Of a stretch of DNA of 64,000 nucleotides, positions 1 through 10,544 are shown one piece after another. Location: contig NC_065531.1 of the NCBI RefSeq assembly GCF_020184175.1, forward strand, positions 30,773,213-30,837,212, written 5' to 3'. The position numbers and the translations under genes are program-made. The notes under the pieces are model-generated. The model did no database searches, was not told where the DNA came from, and was given only the letters and a program-made list of their open reading frames with translations. The stretch's first letter is position 1. The number at the start of each line of letters is the position of its first letter. This stretch comes from Aphis gossypii. Its lineage: Eukaryota; Arthropoda; Insecta; Hemiptera; Aphididae.

Positions 1-1947
1 GAGGAAGAAGAATCAGCTAATGATGATGAAGATGACGGAGAAAGACATGAGGATGATGCTGAAAAAAAAGATAAATCGCCCAAAAAGAAAAAGAAAGTTA
101 TTAAAAAAGTAATGAAAATTGTTAAGAAAAAAGTGAAAAAACAAAAACTAAATGGCGAAGTACCCAAATCTGGTTCTGGAGATAAAACTTCTGTAAGTAA
201 TTTATAAATGAATCATCAAATATTTTTGATGTATTAATATTTTATTAATGCTTAATCTATTTTCCATACAGCCTCGGAAAAGTGATAACAATTTGTTAGA
301 TTCTAGAGGAGAACCATTTATTAAACTATTGTGTCCACATTGCGAAGTAACCTGCAAGACTTTTAGAGTAAGTAGACATTTTTTAATATAAGTCACATTA
401 CATATTGTATAAAGCATAATATTTTAACTTGTGTATATTTTAGGAATATGAGATACATTTACTGAAAATACGTCATCGCACAGCAATGTCTCAATTAGCC
501 CGTAAACGTAAACATGAATTATTCATGTTTCGTCAGGATCAGCGCAAGGAACAAAAGGAAATTGATGACAAAGCAACAGAAGAAGATCCAAAAACTGATA
601 TTAACTATTGCAAATTATGTCAATTGAATTTCAAACAACCAAAAAGTGATCACTTTAGTAGTGTTTTGCACAAAGTAAGTGTTAATTTGTTAAAATGTGT
701 ATCATGAATCATAACATTCATTACTTAGAAAAACCCATTTTTTGATTTTCAGAAAATTAAACAATTTCTTCAACCAGCTTGTAATGTTTGCCATTTGATG
801 TTTGCTTCGCCAATGCGTTATGAACATCACTTGTGTAGCACTAACCATTTAAAGGTAATGATTAAATTTGAATATTATAAAATTTGTCCAATTATTATTA
901 TATATTATTTATCATGTAATAATTTCTTCATTGTTCCAGAAAGTTGATATTTATGATCGCAGAACTAAACGAATGGCTGCTGTTCCGAGTGCAGATGAAG
1001 CTGATGGTGATGTGGATATGGACAATTTTATGGTTTTGGACTCAGTTGGATCTGGTGATGGTTAGTCATAAACCTATAAAAATAAAAACAATTTAAAATT
1101 TAATCATAATTTTTATTTTTAGACGAGGGATCAGAAGAAGGTGAAAATGCTCAAGATAGTAAAGATGACATAAAAAAGAAATCTAAATCTAAAAAAGAAA
1201 TTAGTCTAGGTAAGTTCAAATCTTTAAATTTTTTTTTTATGTTTAAGTTACTAATATTTCTACAACTAAATATAAATATGAATGAATAGGAATTCAGATT
1301 TTAATTCATACTACAACTTAAAGGGATTTATTTAATGTGTTTAAAAATTATTATTTTAAGTTTTCTTATACATTCAATACTTTCTCAAAGTAATGTAAAT
1401 TTTATTTTTACTGAATCAATGTAAAATACTTTTGTATTTTTTTCTGTAGGTAAAGAATTTTGTAAAAAAGTTGAAGTATATTACTGTGAATTGTGCAAAT
1501 TCAATTTACCTCCACATGATGATGTTGAACAACAGTTGAGCTTACATTGCCGAAATCGTGTACATTTACAACGATATGTGCAACATTGTGAAAAAAATAA
1601 AGCTCAAGAAAAGACTACCGAAGTGGTTAGCAAGGAATGTACGGATGAAACGAAATCAGACAGTGATTCTTCTAACAAAGTATAACATTTAAAAACAAAA
1701 TATAAAATATTTTATCATTTCCAATACTCATTGATCCTACTATTAATTGCACTTCCAGGGTGTTGGAAATGAAGATAAAAATGAAACTTCAGACAATGGT
1801 GATGATTTATCAAGTCTAAATATTCAACAAGATGAGGAAATGAAAAATGAATTTGATTGGGCTTCATTGGACACTGTCATATCAGCTAATAAAAATATAG
1901 ATGACTCCGATAATGAAAAATCTATTGGTGATTCAGAATCCAAATAA
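1..1947 (+). CDS. C2H2/U1-like zinc-finger nuclear protein, 5' partial (Pep/CIZ1-like)
   Basis: The last eight exons of a gene are visible; the window edge cuts the 5' end. Exons: 1-192, 272-367, 444-674, 753-854, 940-1060, 1123-1209, 1450-1679 and 1759-1947. All have GT-AG borders and phases that agree, giving 415 residues. The order is an acidic then Lys-rich start (KKKKKVIKKVMK), a first finger (CPHCEV...HLLKIRH), a second (CKLCQLNF...H), a third (CNVCHLMF...HH) and a fourth longer one (CELCKFNL...HCRNRVH), then an acidic Ser-rich tail with EFDWASLD. Several widely spaced non-classical fingers in a charged protein resemble insect 'zinc finger protein on ecdysone puffs' and the CIZ1/ZNF326 group, which act on nascent RNA and the nuclear matrix. 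The exon structure is well supported; the family name is recognition only and could be a related protein such as the CG8108 type. Confidence 0.8.
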
Positions 1948-2940
1948 AAATTTTCTTAATAATGAAATGTTATCACCACATAGAATCTTTTGCAATTATT
2001 CAAATAATTAGTCATATATCTGTTGTCCATAACTAATTTTTGTAAGACAAATATAATGTGACTATTGTTTCCTTTTAAATATTTGTGAAGTATAATTGTT
2101 TTATACATTCATCATAAAATTAATAATCTGTATGTTTTTAATAGTCTTTATGTTAGTAATATAAAGTTATGTGCAATTTTCTGCCAACTATTAATTAGTA
2201 TTAAGCTTTTTATAATTTAAAGTATAAACTTATAATTGTATTGTAAAATATTTATAGATAATGAAAAAAGTAAATAGAAACATTAGAAACTCATGTTCTT
2301 GTTTTAAAAAATTAATGTTTTATTAATATTTCACAAAAAGTTTTAAAATAAATAAATTTACTTTACAGTTTTGGTTCTTAACTTGTATGTTGTTGAATTG
2401 TAACATGATATACAGCCCAAAAATATTGCTTTATTTTATTTTATTACTATTCATTTTTTTCTCCATATAATGTAAATTTAATTTAATAATTTGTATTAAA
2501 TATTTTTTCCAAAATCCATCAATTAATGTAAGTGTGTTGTCATTTATTTAGATTTAAGTTCTATATGAAGGTTGAGGACCACTGCATTATAGTGCCATTG
2601 TAGAAATAATCTGAATCTTTATCTTATAAAAGATTAAATAAGATGATTTTATGTATCTGTGACTAATATGTTAGGAACATTCGAAAAAAACCCTATTAAA
2701 AAAGTTGAAGTTCTTGAACTATCATTTCTAAAAATAAATAAATTTAAGTATTGTAAATGTTATTAGATTGAAATGAAATAGGAACAATTCCTATATTTTC
2801 AAATAAATCAAAAATGTTTATCGATCTCTAATCATTTAATGTAGGCCTGTTTATTGTGTGATTTTATGATGACTAATATTTACGGATGACGAATTAATGT
2901 ACAATTTGATTTTAAACTCAATAAATCTTTTACTGAAACT
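1948..2940. other. 3' UTR and gene-free AT-rich spacer
   Basis: The first 400 bases are the likely 3' UTR of the zinc-finger gene. The rest is AT-rich spacer up to the mariner relic. I see no open frame with coding character here. Confidence 0.5.
2347..2356 (+). terminator. Probable polyadenylation signals of the zinc-finger gene
   Basis: Two overlapping AATAAA hexamers lie 400 bases after the stop codon at 1947, after an AT-rich stretch that would be the 3' UTR. They are the first close run of canonical signals downstream of the gene. The assignment is by position only. Confidence 0.4.
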
Positions 2941-3283
2941 TAACAAATGATGCAAAATGCTTATGGTGATCAGTGTTTAGGATGTACTCTGTGTTGAAAC
3001 TGGTTTAAACATCTTAAAGACGGTCCGGAGTCAGTTAATGACTCATGTTCCAGTTATCCATCGACATTAACAGATAATGCTCATAGGACAAAAGTCAAAG
3101 AAATTGTGGGTTCTAACTGTTCGAAAAATTGTGAAGATTTGTAACATTTTGGTTAGCTTGTGTCATGAAATATCTTGGTGGTACAACTTAAAATGCACCT
3201 CGTTGCAGCAAAATCCGTCATTAAGTTAATATCGCAAGATCAAAAAGACAATCTCTTCACCATTTGTCAAATTATTAAAATTT
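2941..3283 (+). pseudogene. Mariner-type transposase fragment, inactivated
   Basis: One forward frame gives a recognisable mariner transposase N-terminal half broken by stops. An 'AYGDQCLG' segment is followed by 'NWFKHLKDGPESVND', 'YPSTLTDNAHRTKVKEIV' and, after a disrupted stretch, 'VAAKSVIKLISQDQKDN'. These match the family's helix-turn-helix DNA-binding region, where WFKRFK.G, GRPST and LL..QK blocks occur in this order. In-frame stops fall at 2941-2943, just before the final WF block and around 3141-3170. The DDD catalytic half is not seen downstream. This is a dead, 3'-truncated insertion in the spacer between two convergent genes. Confidence 0.75.
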
Positions 3284-4373
3284 ATCTGTTCGATGTTAAT
3301 TGTTTCAAGTGCTTACAAGTTACCAATAACATGCGTTATTGTGTTTTTGTTGTACGCTAATTTAGGTATCATCCAGTTAGGCAGCACTCAACATTAGCTC
3401 ATTGCTCATAACTGTTAACTAAATAATCAATAAACGGATTAAGTGGTAAGCTAACGTTTTCGTTCCAGACCAACAACATTGTATTAGTTGTGTTCAATTG
3501 TGTGTTTTTACTTTTTGGCCACCTTATGGATTACACATATTCATTACAACAACTTCAATTTGTATTAGGATAGTTAACCTTAAATGTGTAATTTGTACAC
3601 AACCTCACATATTTATTAAGCTTTCATTATTCAGAGATCACCCGTCGGGTAAGTTCACTCCCACATCAAACAACAATAATTTGTATTATAAATTGTAGTA
3701 CATAAAAATAATATTGTGTAAGGCGTTATCTGACTTCCTAGCTTATCCGGCGCAATGTACAGGCAATTTGTCTGCATTGATGTGTAGTCGCGTAGATCAA
3801 CAAAACTATATTTCATAAATCATAATTAATATAATTTAGTGTAAATGAATATACCTTTGACCGGGAACATATACATTAGTAAAATAAGATTTAATATAAG
3901 TAAAATTGATAGATGTTTTTGTACTTAATAATTAATATATTATACTTCATTTAAGTCCATACTATTTTTAAATGCTGGTATTCATACCTACTCTAAATAT
4001 AAATAATAATTAAGATATTCGTAAAATAGTAAGTCTAATTTATTGTTTACCATTTTGTAGTTTCATTTTTTAAATCCTTTATTTCTAGTTTCTATTCCAA
4101 ATAGTTATTTTTTTAATAATTATTATTAATAAAATTGATCAAATATTTTATAAGCTTTTATAAATTGATTTAAGAGTCGCAAGATGATCGCGAACCTTGA
4201 TGTGGCCACCCCTGGTATATACTATAGAGCTACAATATAAACACTATGTATAGCAAAAGTATAGAGCGGTTTTTTATAATAATTGCATTTCAATATTATA
4301 AGTTATTACTAATATTATGCTTATTACGGATTATAAACAATAATGAGATTAAAAATTCCAAAAGGAGATGTCG
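3284..4373. other. Gene-free spacer
   Basis: AT-rich sequence between the mariner relic and a foldback element. Short frames here lack any recognisable motif. I could not identify transposon ends for the mariner copy in it. Confidence 0.4.
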
Positions 4374-4780
4374 TTAAAAGGTCGCCACACTAATATTTGT
4401 TTTCTCTGTCTATCTTCCACATAATATAGGAACAAAGATTGAAAGATATTCCATATTTCCATGACTTTCTGGTTCAGTTTAGGACAAAGACACCTTTTAA
4501 ATATTTCATAAAGAAGAATATTTTCTGTGGATGGACAAGATAGATTTTTAATATTTACATTTTTAATAAGTTATTAATGGATAAAAATAATTAAAATTAT
4601 TTTAAATTAAAACAAGTAAATATTAAAAATCTATCCAGTCAATGCACAGCAAATATTCTTCTTAATAAAGTATATAATATGTGCCTTTGGTTTGAACTAA
4701 ACCAGAGTCGTAATCGTGAAAATATGAAACATGTTACAAAGTGGGACATAAAGAAAATAAATGTTGGTATGATTTTTTAA
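4374..4780. mobile_element. TTAA-flanked foldback MITE, copy 1
   Basis: The two halves are long imperfect inverted repeats of about 160-180 bases around a short AT-rich centre (about 4556-4614). For example, the segment around 4515-4555 (AAGAAGAATATTTTCTGTG then TAGATTTTTAATATTT) recurs reverse-complemented at about 4615-4665. TTAA stands at both outer ends (4374-4377 and 4777-4780). The outer repeat (ending TTTTCTCTGTCTATCTT) resembles those of the elements at 37303-37725 and 49998-50419. No open frame is present, so it is a non-autonomous element. Confidence 0.7.
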
Positions 4781-5097
4781 GTACATATTTTACTTGTTGG
4801 TGTGTATTATGATTTATAAATTAATTTAGAATCAATACATACCCATAGAAATCTAATCCTTAGAAATTTTATAATGACTATGATAAGTACCTACCTAAAA
4901 ATATAATGCTTCATAACATTACAAATATTAGTATATATAATTAATGTTCATAGGTACCAATTCTTCAACTTTAAAAAAAATATGCATTCACTAAAATAAA
5001 ATATTAAAATGTATTAATAATTATTGCATAGTATTTAGAAATTATCTTAATACATTTTAAATAATAATCATCAAACTTCAAACGTGTGAACAAGAAA

Positions 5098-6717
5098 TCA
5101 TTTTATTGTAGATAAAAACATTTCTAATTGTTTACGTTTAGAATTGACAAGTTTTTTATGTTTTTTTAAATCACTAGTACCCATTCCTCTTGGTAATTCA
5201 TCTTCATCCAAAATTATTTCCATCTCTTCAGCAGCTTTATTGAACCAATTAGTGGATGCTGTTTCTTTCTTTGCCTTTTCTTCTAATGTAGTAATTTCCT
5301 GGGCCAGCTTAACACATGCAAGGAAAGTTTGTAATGTCCGCAGCTGTACTTCAAACCTTGGTAATTCTTTTTCTCTTTTCATGGTCCTCAAAACGTTAAG
5401 GTAAACATTCTTCTTTTCCGGAGTACAAATTAAAAGTGACAACCCAATATTTGATGCTCTTGCTGTACGGCCACTGCGATGGATGTATATTTCAGCTGTT
5501 CTTGGGACGTCATAATGTATCACATGATTAACACCAATAATGTCAAGACCTCTTGCAGCCACGTCAGTGGCAAGTAATAAGCCATGATCATTAGCTCGAA
5601 ATTTGTCTAAATTTTTAAGCCTTTGTTTCTGAATCATATTTGAATGTATAGGTAATGGATTTAATTTAAGAATACTTAAGACACTAGCGAGTCTTTTCAC
5701 ACAACTTATACTATTGCAAAACACTAAACTTCTACCAGGATTTTGTTTCAAAAAGTAATACAAGTAACCATCTTTTTCTTTAACTGAGCAAAATATTTGC
5801 ATTTCTTTCACTGTGCTAGTAACACAATTTACAGTTGTTAAATTTACAACATGTGGATTCTTCATACCAATTAACTGAATTAAACTTTTCAATTTATCTT
5901 CAGGTGTTAAATTTTTTTTAATTTTTTTCTTATTCTTAATGTTTACTCTGTATGGAGCTTTATGCACCATAGTAAGTGTTGCAGAGAACACAAAATTCTG
6001 TCGTTTATTATTCTTTTTTAAATTGATTTTTTCAAGCATAAGATGTAATTCAGGAAAATGTGCAGTCTCAACCATACGATCTGCTTCATCAATCACAAAA
6101 TACTTGACTTTATTCAACTGCATTAAATGTGGCTCATTTCTTTGAACCAATTCCCACAGACGTCCTGGAGTAGCAACAACAATTTCTGGACCTTTCTTTA
6201 AAATTCTTTCTTGTTTTTCACTTGATAATCCACCAACAATAGCGGCAATACTAATATTTGTGAACTTGGCTACATCTTCAATATGATTTTTTACTTGCAT
6301 GGCTAGCTCACGGGTAGGTACAAGTATGACTGCCCATAATTTTTTATTTGTTCTAATATAATTATCTGGAGGCAAATTTACAACTGCTACACAACCTAGC
6401 CCATTTTCATCGAGTTCTTCTAAGACTTCTGGTTCACTATCAAGTTCAGAGCCTGTACCATTTTCTGACTCTGAATCGGAATCTGAAGCATCTGATTCCG
6501 ATTCCGTAGATCTTGCATTGAGTATGCCATTTAAAATGGGTATTGCAAAAGCTAGTGTCTTACCACTTCCAGTTTCAGCTGCACCAAGTATATCTCTTTG
6601 ATCATCAATAGCTGGGGGAATCGATTCCGATTGAATCTTCGTGGGTTTTGTAAAGTTTTTTAATTTGAGAGCGTTCAATATTTCTGTTCGGATGTTTAGT
6701 GACTTCCAATCGTCCAT
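5098..6717 (-). CDS. Ddx24: DEAD-box ATP-dependent RNA helicase DDX24/Mak5
   Basis: Single-exon gene of 539 residues, starting at the ATG at 6717. The helicase core is complete: a Q-motif region (residues 21-30), Walker A GAAETGSGKT (45-54), PTRELAMQ (134-141), TPGR (183-186), DEAD (210-213), SAT (245-247), LLATDVAARG (381-390) and HRSGRTAR (413-420). DDX24-type signatures include GAAETGSGKTLAFAIP, DEADRMVE, YLYYFLKQ.PGRSLVF and the tail NWFNKAAEEMEI.LDEDE. The family works in the nucleolus in large-subunit ribosome assembly (Mak5 in yeast). An acidic Ser/Asp/Glu insert (about 70-106) lies between motifs I and Ia, where the vertebrate protein has a much longer insert. The protein is short because the long N-terminal extension of vertebrate DDX24 is absent. 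It converges on the zinc-finger gene to the left. Confidence 0.95.
   Translation of the reverse strand: MDDWKSLNIRTEILNALKLKNFTKPTKIQSESIPPAIDDQRDILGAAETGSGKTLAFAIPILNGILNARSTESESDASDSDSESENGTGSELDSEPEVLEELDENGLGCVAVVNLPPDNYIRTNKKLWAVILVPTRELAMQVKNHIEDVAKFTNISIAAIVGGLSSEKQERILKKGPEIVVATPGRLWELVQRNEPHLMQLNKVKYFVIDEADRMVETAHFPELHLMLEKINLKKNNKRQNFVFSATLTMVHKAPYRVNIKNKKKIKKNLTPEDKLKSLIQLIGMKNPHVVNLTTVNCVTSTVKEMQIFCSVKEKDGYLYYFLKQNPGRSLVFCNSISCVKRLASVLSILKLNPLPIHSNMIQKQRLKNLDKFRANDHGLLLATDVAARGLDIIGVNHVIHYDVPRTAEIYIHRSGRTARASNIGLSLLICTPEKKNVYLNVLRTMKREKELPRFEVQLRTLQTFLACVKLAQEITTLEEKAKKETASTNWFNKAAEEMEIILDEDELPRGMGTSDLKKHKKLVNSKRKQLEMFLSTIK
5102..5107 (-). terminator. Polyadenylation signal overlapping the Ddx24 stop region
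   Basis: Read on the minus strand this is AATAAA. It overlaps the last sense codons of the helicase gene, just before the TGA at 5098-5100. No other clear AATAAA is seen in the next 100 bases, so the transcript may have a very short 3' UTR. Confidence 0.4.
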
Positions 6718-8421
6718 GGCTATTGGACAAAAATCTAATAAAACAAATCGAAATTATTAACAATAGTACAATGCGTACTCTCCCATAACATCATTAACAA
6801 TATATTTTAAAAGGTTAATAGTTACCACAAATATGTCTTGTTTGAAGAAATGTCAGAAATGTCTTATTTGTATTAAAATTATTTGATATTTATTATTTTA
6901 TACTTCGCATTTGAATACACAGAATTCAAAATCACAGATTCATTGATAGTACTTATCTATACTGTACACACGTGAGTATTATCCAGAGCTGCTGTTGTTC
7001 TGTGGTTGTAGCATATTATATGGTATTATTTGAGGTTATGTGAAATTTGCGCTAATTTACAACAATTTAAAACCGTAATATCCCACTGGCCACTACTACT
7101 ACTAAATAGAAAGTAGAAACAGCCTGAATTTTCATAATAATTATATTCGATATACTGTATAATATCATATATAAATCCGGTAGAAGATTTAAAGCTATAC
7201 AGTTAGAAAAACTTATAAAAATCTAGTATTACATTTTCAAGTTTTTTTGGTCACCTAAAATGTTTTTATCGAAATTTCAAAAAATATATATACATACAAA
7301 AATCAAAAATTTCAGTTGTCTATAAATGGCTTAATAAAAGACATAATATTTTGAAAAAAAATCGATTTTTGAACTGGTTTTGAGTGAAAATTCCCATTAT
7401 CTATCACTTTTTATAGTTTTCCCGATTTTTTTTATAAATTGCTGGAAACATCATACTTTTTACTTCTATAATGCACCAAGGATATTCACTTTACCATTGG
7501 ACACTTCTCCTGAAGTTTTAAATTGAAATATTATTTCCACAAAGAATGATGTACACAGACACAAAAGAAAACACATCATTGTAAAATCAATACATTCATT
7601 ACTTCGTTCAGAATGTAAAAAAAAATGTATTCTTATTCTAGTTAAAAAAAAAATAAAAAGTTAAATAAAAAGAATTTTTACGAAATCGCTCAAACGATTT
7701 TAAATATTTGTTATTATTCAAAAAGTATATTAAATCGTAGATACTTTAAACTTTCACTTGCAGTTGTTTAGATCGCCATTTAAATATTTAACTTATTTTA
7801 AGGCTATTATATACAGGCATTTGAGATATTCAAAAACATTTTTTAGTTCGGTCAAAATACTTGAAAATTTAATACAAAGTTACTAAAGTCTTAAAGTGAT
7901 TAAAACATTATAAAAATACATTGGCACAATTTTTTTTTTATTAACGTTTGAAGTCTAAATATTGACAAAATTCGTCAAAATCATGAATACTAGCAAATCA
8001 TTTTGTAGTTAAAAATATATAAAACATTTTGTTAAGGTAAGTAGCTAATAGTTGAAAATTGAATACAAGAATACAAGATTTTCCATAAGTTTGGCTTATA
8101 CTAAGTTTAAAAGAAGTTGAGCGTTGGCCAATTAAAAAAAATGTTATCTTAAGTTTAAATTTTTACGAAATCCAAAATTCACGCGTAAAATAACGATTTA
8201 CTATAATATAATTTAAAAATGACTAGTTGTAAAAACTTGAAACAGACACCAGTTATTATTTAAATTGGCATTATTTTGTACAGGATTTCATTTTGCGGTA
8301 TTCAGGTCAATAAAATATAAACCACCTTTTTCATCATTTAATCAGTCCTAGACTGACTAATCTTCGTTCAGAATCGTTTTTCATATACAACTATATACAA
8401 ATATTGAGATATAGGTACAAT
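6718..8421. other. Ddx24 upstream region and repeat-derived spacer
   Basis: The first 300 bases hold the probable Ddx24 promoter; no TATA box is evident. From about 7200 the sequence reads as transposon-derived. The 13-mer CTTCGTTCAGAAT occurs at 7602-7614 and again in the same orientation at 8362-8374, which suggests repeated element ends. No coding frame is supported. Confidence 0.4.
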
Positions 8422-8591
8422 CATGGGCGTAAACTGGGCCCCCCAGAGAGGAAGCAACTACCCCCCTTGATATTTTACAAAATGTATTTATTGGGTATAT
8501 TTATAGTCTCTAAGCATCTTAAAGTATAGATATATCGACACATAAAATAAAGTTTGTCCCCCCCATAAAAATTTCCCAAGTTACGGCCATG
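8422..8591. repeat. Short terminal-inverted-repeat element
   Basis: The left end (CATGGGCGTAAACTGGG) and the reverse complement of the right end (CATGGCCGTAACTTGGG) match at all but a few bases. C-runs sit just inside both ends. No frame fills the 170 bases, so this fits a small MITE. The exact borders and target duplication are unclear. Confidence 0.5.
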
Positions 8592-10394
8592 TATATAATG
8601 ATACCTATCATTGTATTCAAATTTAACACTCATATATATAAATAATAGTGATCCACATGGCACCTAATGTTCAACAGAGCGGTACCCACTTTTTTAAATT
8701 GAATATTAACCATACTTAATTACAGCCTTTATTATATAAAAAACAACATTTTGAATTGCCGCGGGAATCTGGTATGTATACATTTAGCATGTTTCTATTC
8801 ACCCGGAAAACAAAATGTTTACTGTTTAGTTAAAAAAAAATATAAAAAATAAGCAATTTATTAAACAGGATTGATAATTACATTACTTAATTTTCAACAT
8901 CCATACCGAAAATTGAAAAACAAAAATTTTAGTTATCACATATCGTCCGTGAGAACCATGATAGGTAGTTGATACACATTTTTGGAGGTAAAATAAATTT
9001 TGCTCTTATCATTTTTTTTATCGGCGATTATTATGGAAGTAAAACATTTTCAGTTGAATTCGATTCTTTATAACATAACTAATTTAATACATTAACAAAT
9101 AACAATAATAGATATTCTTAGATTGTAATTATTGGTCAATGAAACTTATTAGAAATTTTGTTTCTATTCACCTATCGGTTTCTATTCACCCGCAATTAAT
9201 TACGGTACGTATTTCTTATTACTCTATATGTAGCAATTGATAACAAAAATAGTAATAATAATAATAATCAGCCAACTTTAAAATTAATAATATATATATG
9301 TAAAATATTATATATAATAATATAATATCTATGCTATTTGCCATTGTACATTTACGCGCCTTATCACAAACGAATGCTTGTATGTTGTAGGTAGGTACCT
9401 ACAGGCCACAAAATGTCGTCTGATGTCTAGGCACCGTTCGTGTAGAGTGTAGACTGTAGATGATTGTGTCAAAACTGTACGGTTTCAGAAGTTTTCAATG
9501 CTTTAAGTGCCCCAAAATGTTAATGCTTACCTATTTATACCAAACCAGACATAATAATTATATTATAACCGTTAATATTAATTTTAATTTGGATTACGGA
9601 ATATAACGATGATAATTTGTTATTAATAACACGTGGTAATATTCCGGACCTGATGGCAAGGTAGGTAATCGAAATAAATATCCCCGACGACGAACCCCGG
9701 AAAAAAAAATCACGTTTCCTAATATTTTAACGATAGGCTATACTCTACAAGATATAAAAACTTCAAATGTTACTTATTGACGTATATTGTACTAATGTAT
9801 AGTGTATACCTCCTTTGAGGCTTTGTCACAGAGAGTTGGAATAATAGATTTTCGCATTTAGTTGGTATTAAATATCCCACAATCTGGTATTTAATTAGAA
9901 AAAATAGGTATGAGGTGGCTGCATATTACGCAAAATTTGCATTAACTGAGGTTGGAGAAAGCAGTAAAATAAATACTAAACTTGGACAAATTAAAAAGAA
10001 ATTAACACTATAGACTTAGTAGAGACAATTTTAGACTATACTACTAAGTACTAACTAAAGAATAGAGAGCAGAGGCAATGATATATTATATTTTTTAATT
10101 ATGGTAGAGACGTAGAGAAGATTTTTGACTACTAACTAGTAATTCATACTTACTTATTTAAGATTATAGATGGCGTTGCTGTAATGATTTTTGTTTAAAT
10201 TTTATTTTACTTAATACCATTTTCCTATTTCGAGACTTTAGTTACTCAAGGATTTATTTTTAATCGATAAATTATAATAATAATAGCAAGTATGAGGTAA
10301 GGGGGGACAAGTTGCATATTTTTTAATCAATAATTTGGACAATTGAAGTACTTACATCATCTCAAATTAAAATTAAATTGCCATTTACACTTTA
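8592..10394. other. Gene-free spacer with a repeated 14-mer
   Basis: AT-rich non-coding DNA. The motif GTTTCTATTCACCC occurs at 8791-8804, with one mismatch at 9160-9173, and again at 9178-9191, always in the same orientation. No gene is supported. Confidence 0.4.
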
Positions 10395-10544
10395 GTCTGT
10401 CCAGCGAGAGAACGCGCCGATTCTGCGCATCCTCCTGCACCTTCCTGCTATCGAAACCGGTTTTCCTATGGCAGGGAGACGTTTGGGGATGCGCAGAAAA
10501 ACCGATTTTGGTCGGTCTGCGGCGCGTTCTCTCGCTGGACAGAG
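10395..10544. mobile_element. GC-rich 150-bp palindromic MITE with TA target duplication
   Basis: The first and last parts are a perfect 24-base inverted repeat (10396-10419 against 10520-10543; core CCAGCGAGAGAACGCGCCG). Partial inverted matching continues inward (TTCTGCGCATCC against GGATGCGCAGAA). TA dinucleotides flank both ends (10393-10394 and 10545-10546), as in Tc1/mariner-type insertions. The element is strikingly GC-rich against AT-rich flanks and has no plausible coding frame. Confidence 0.75.
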
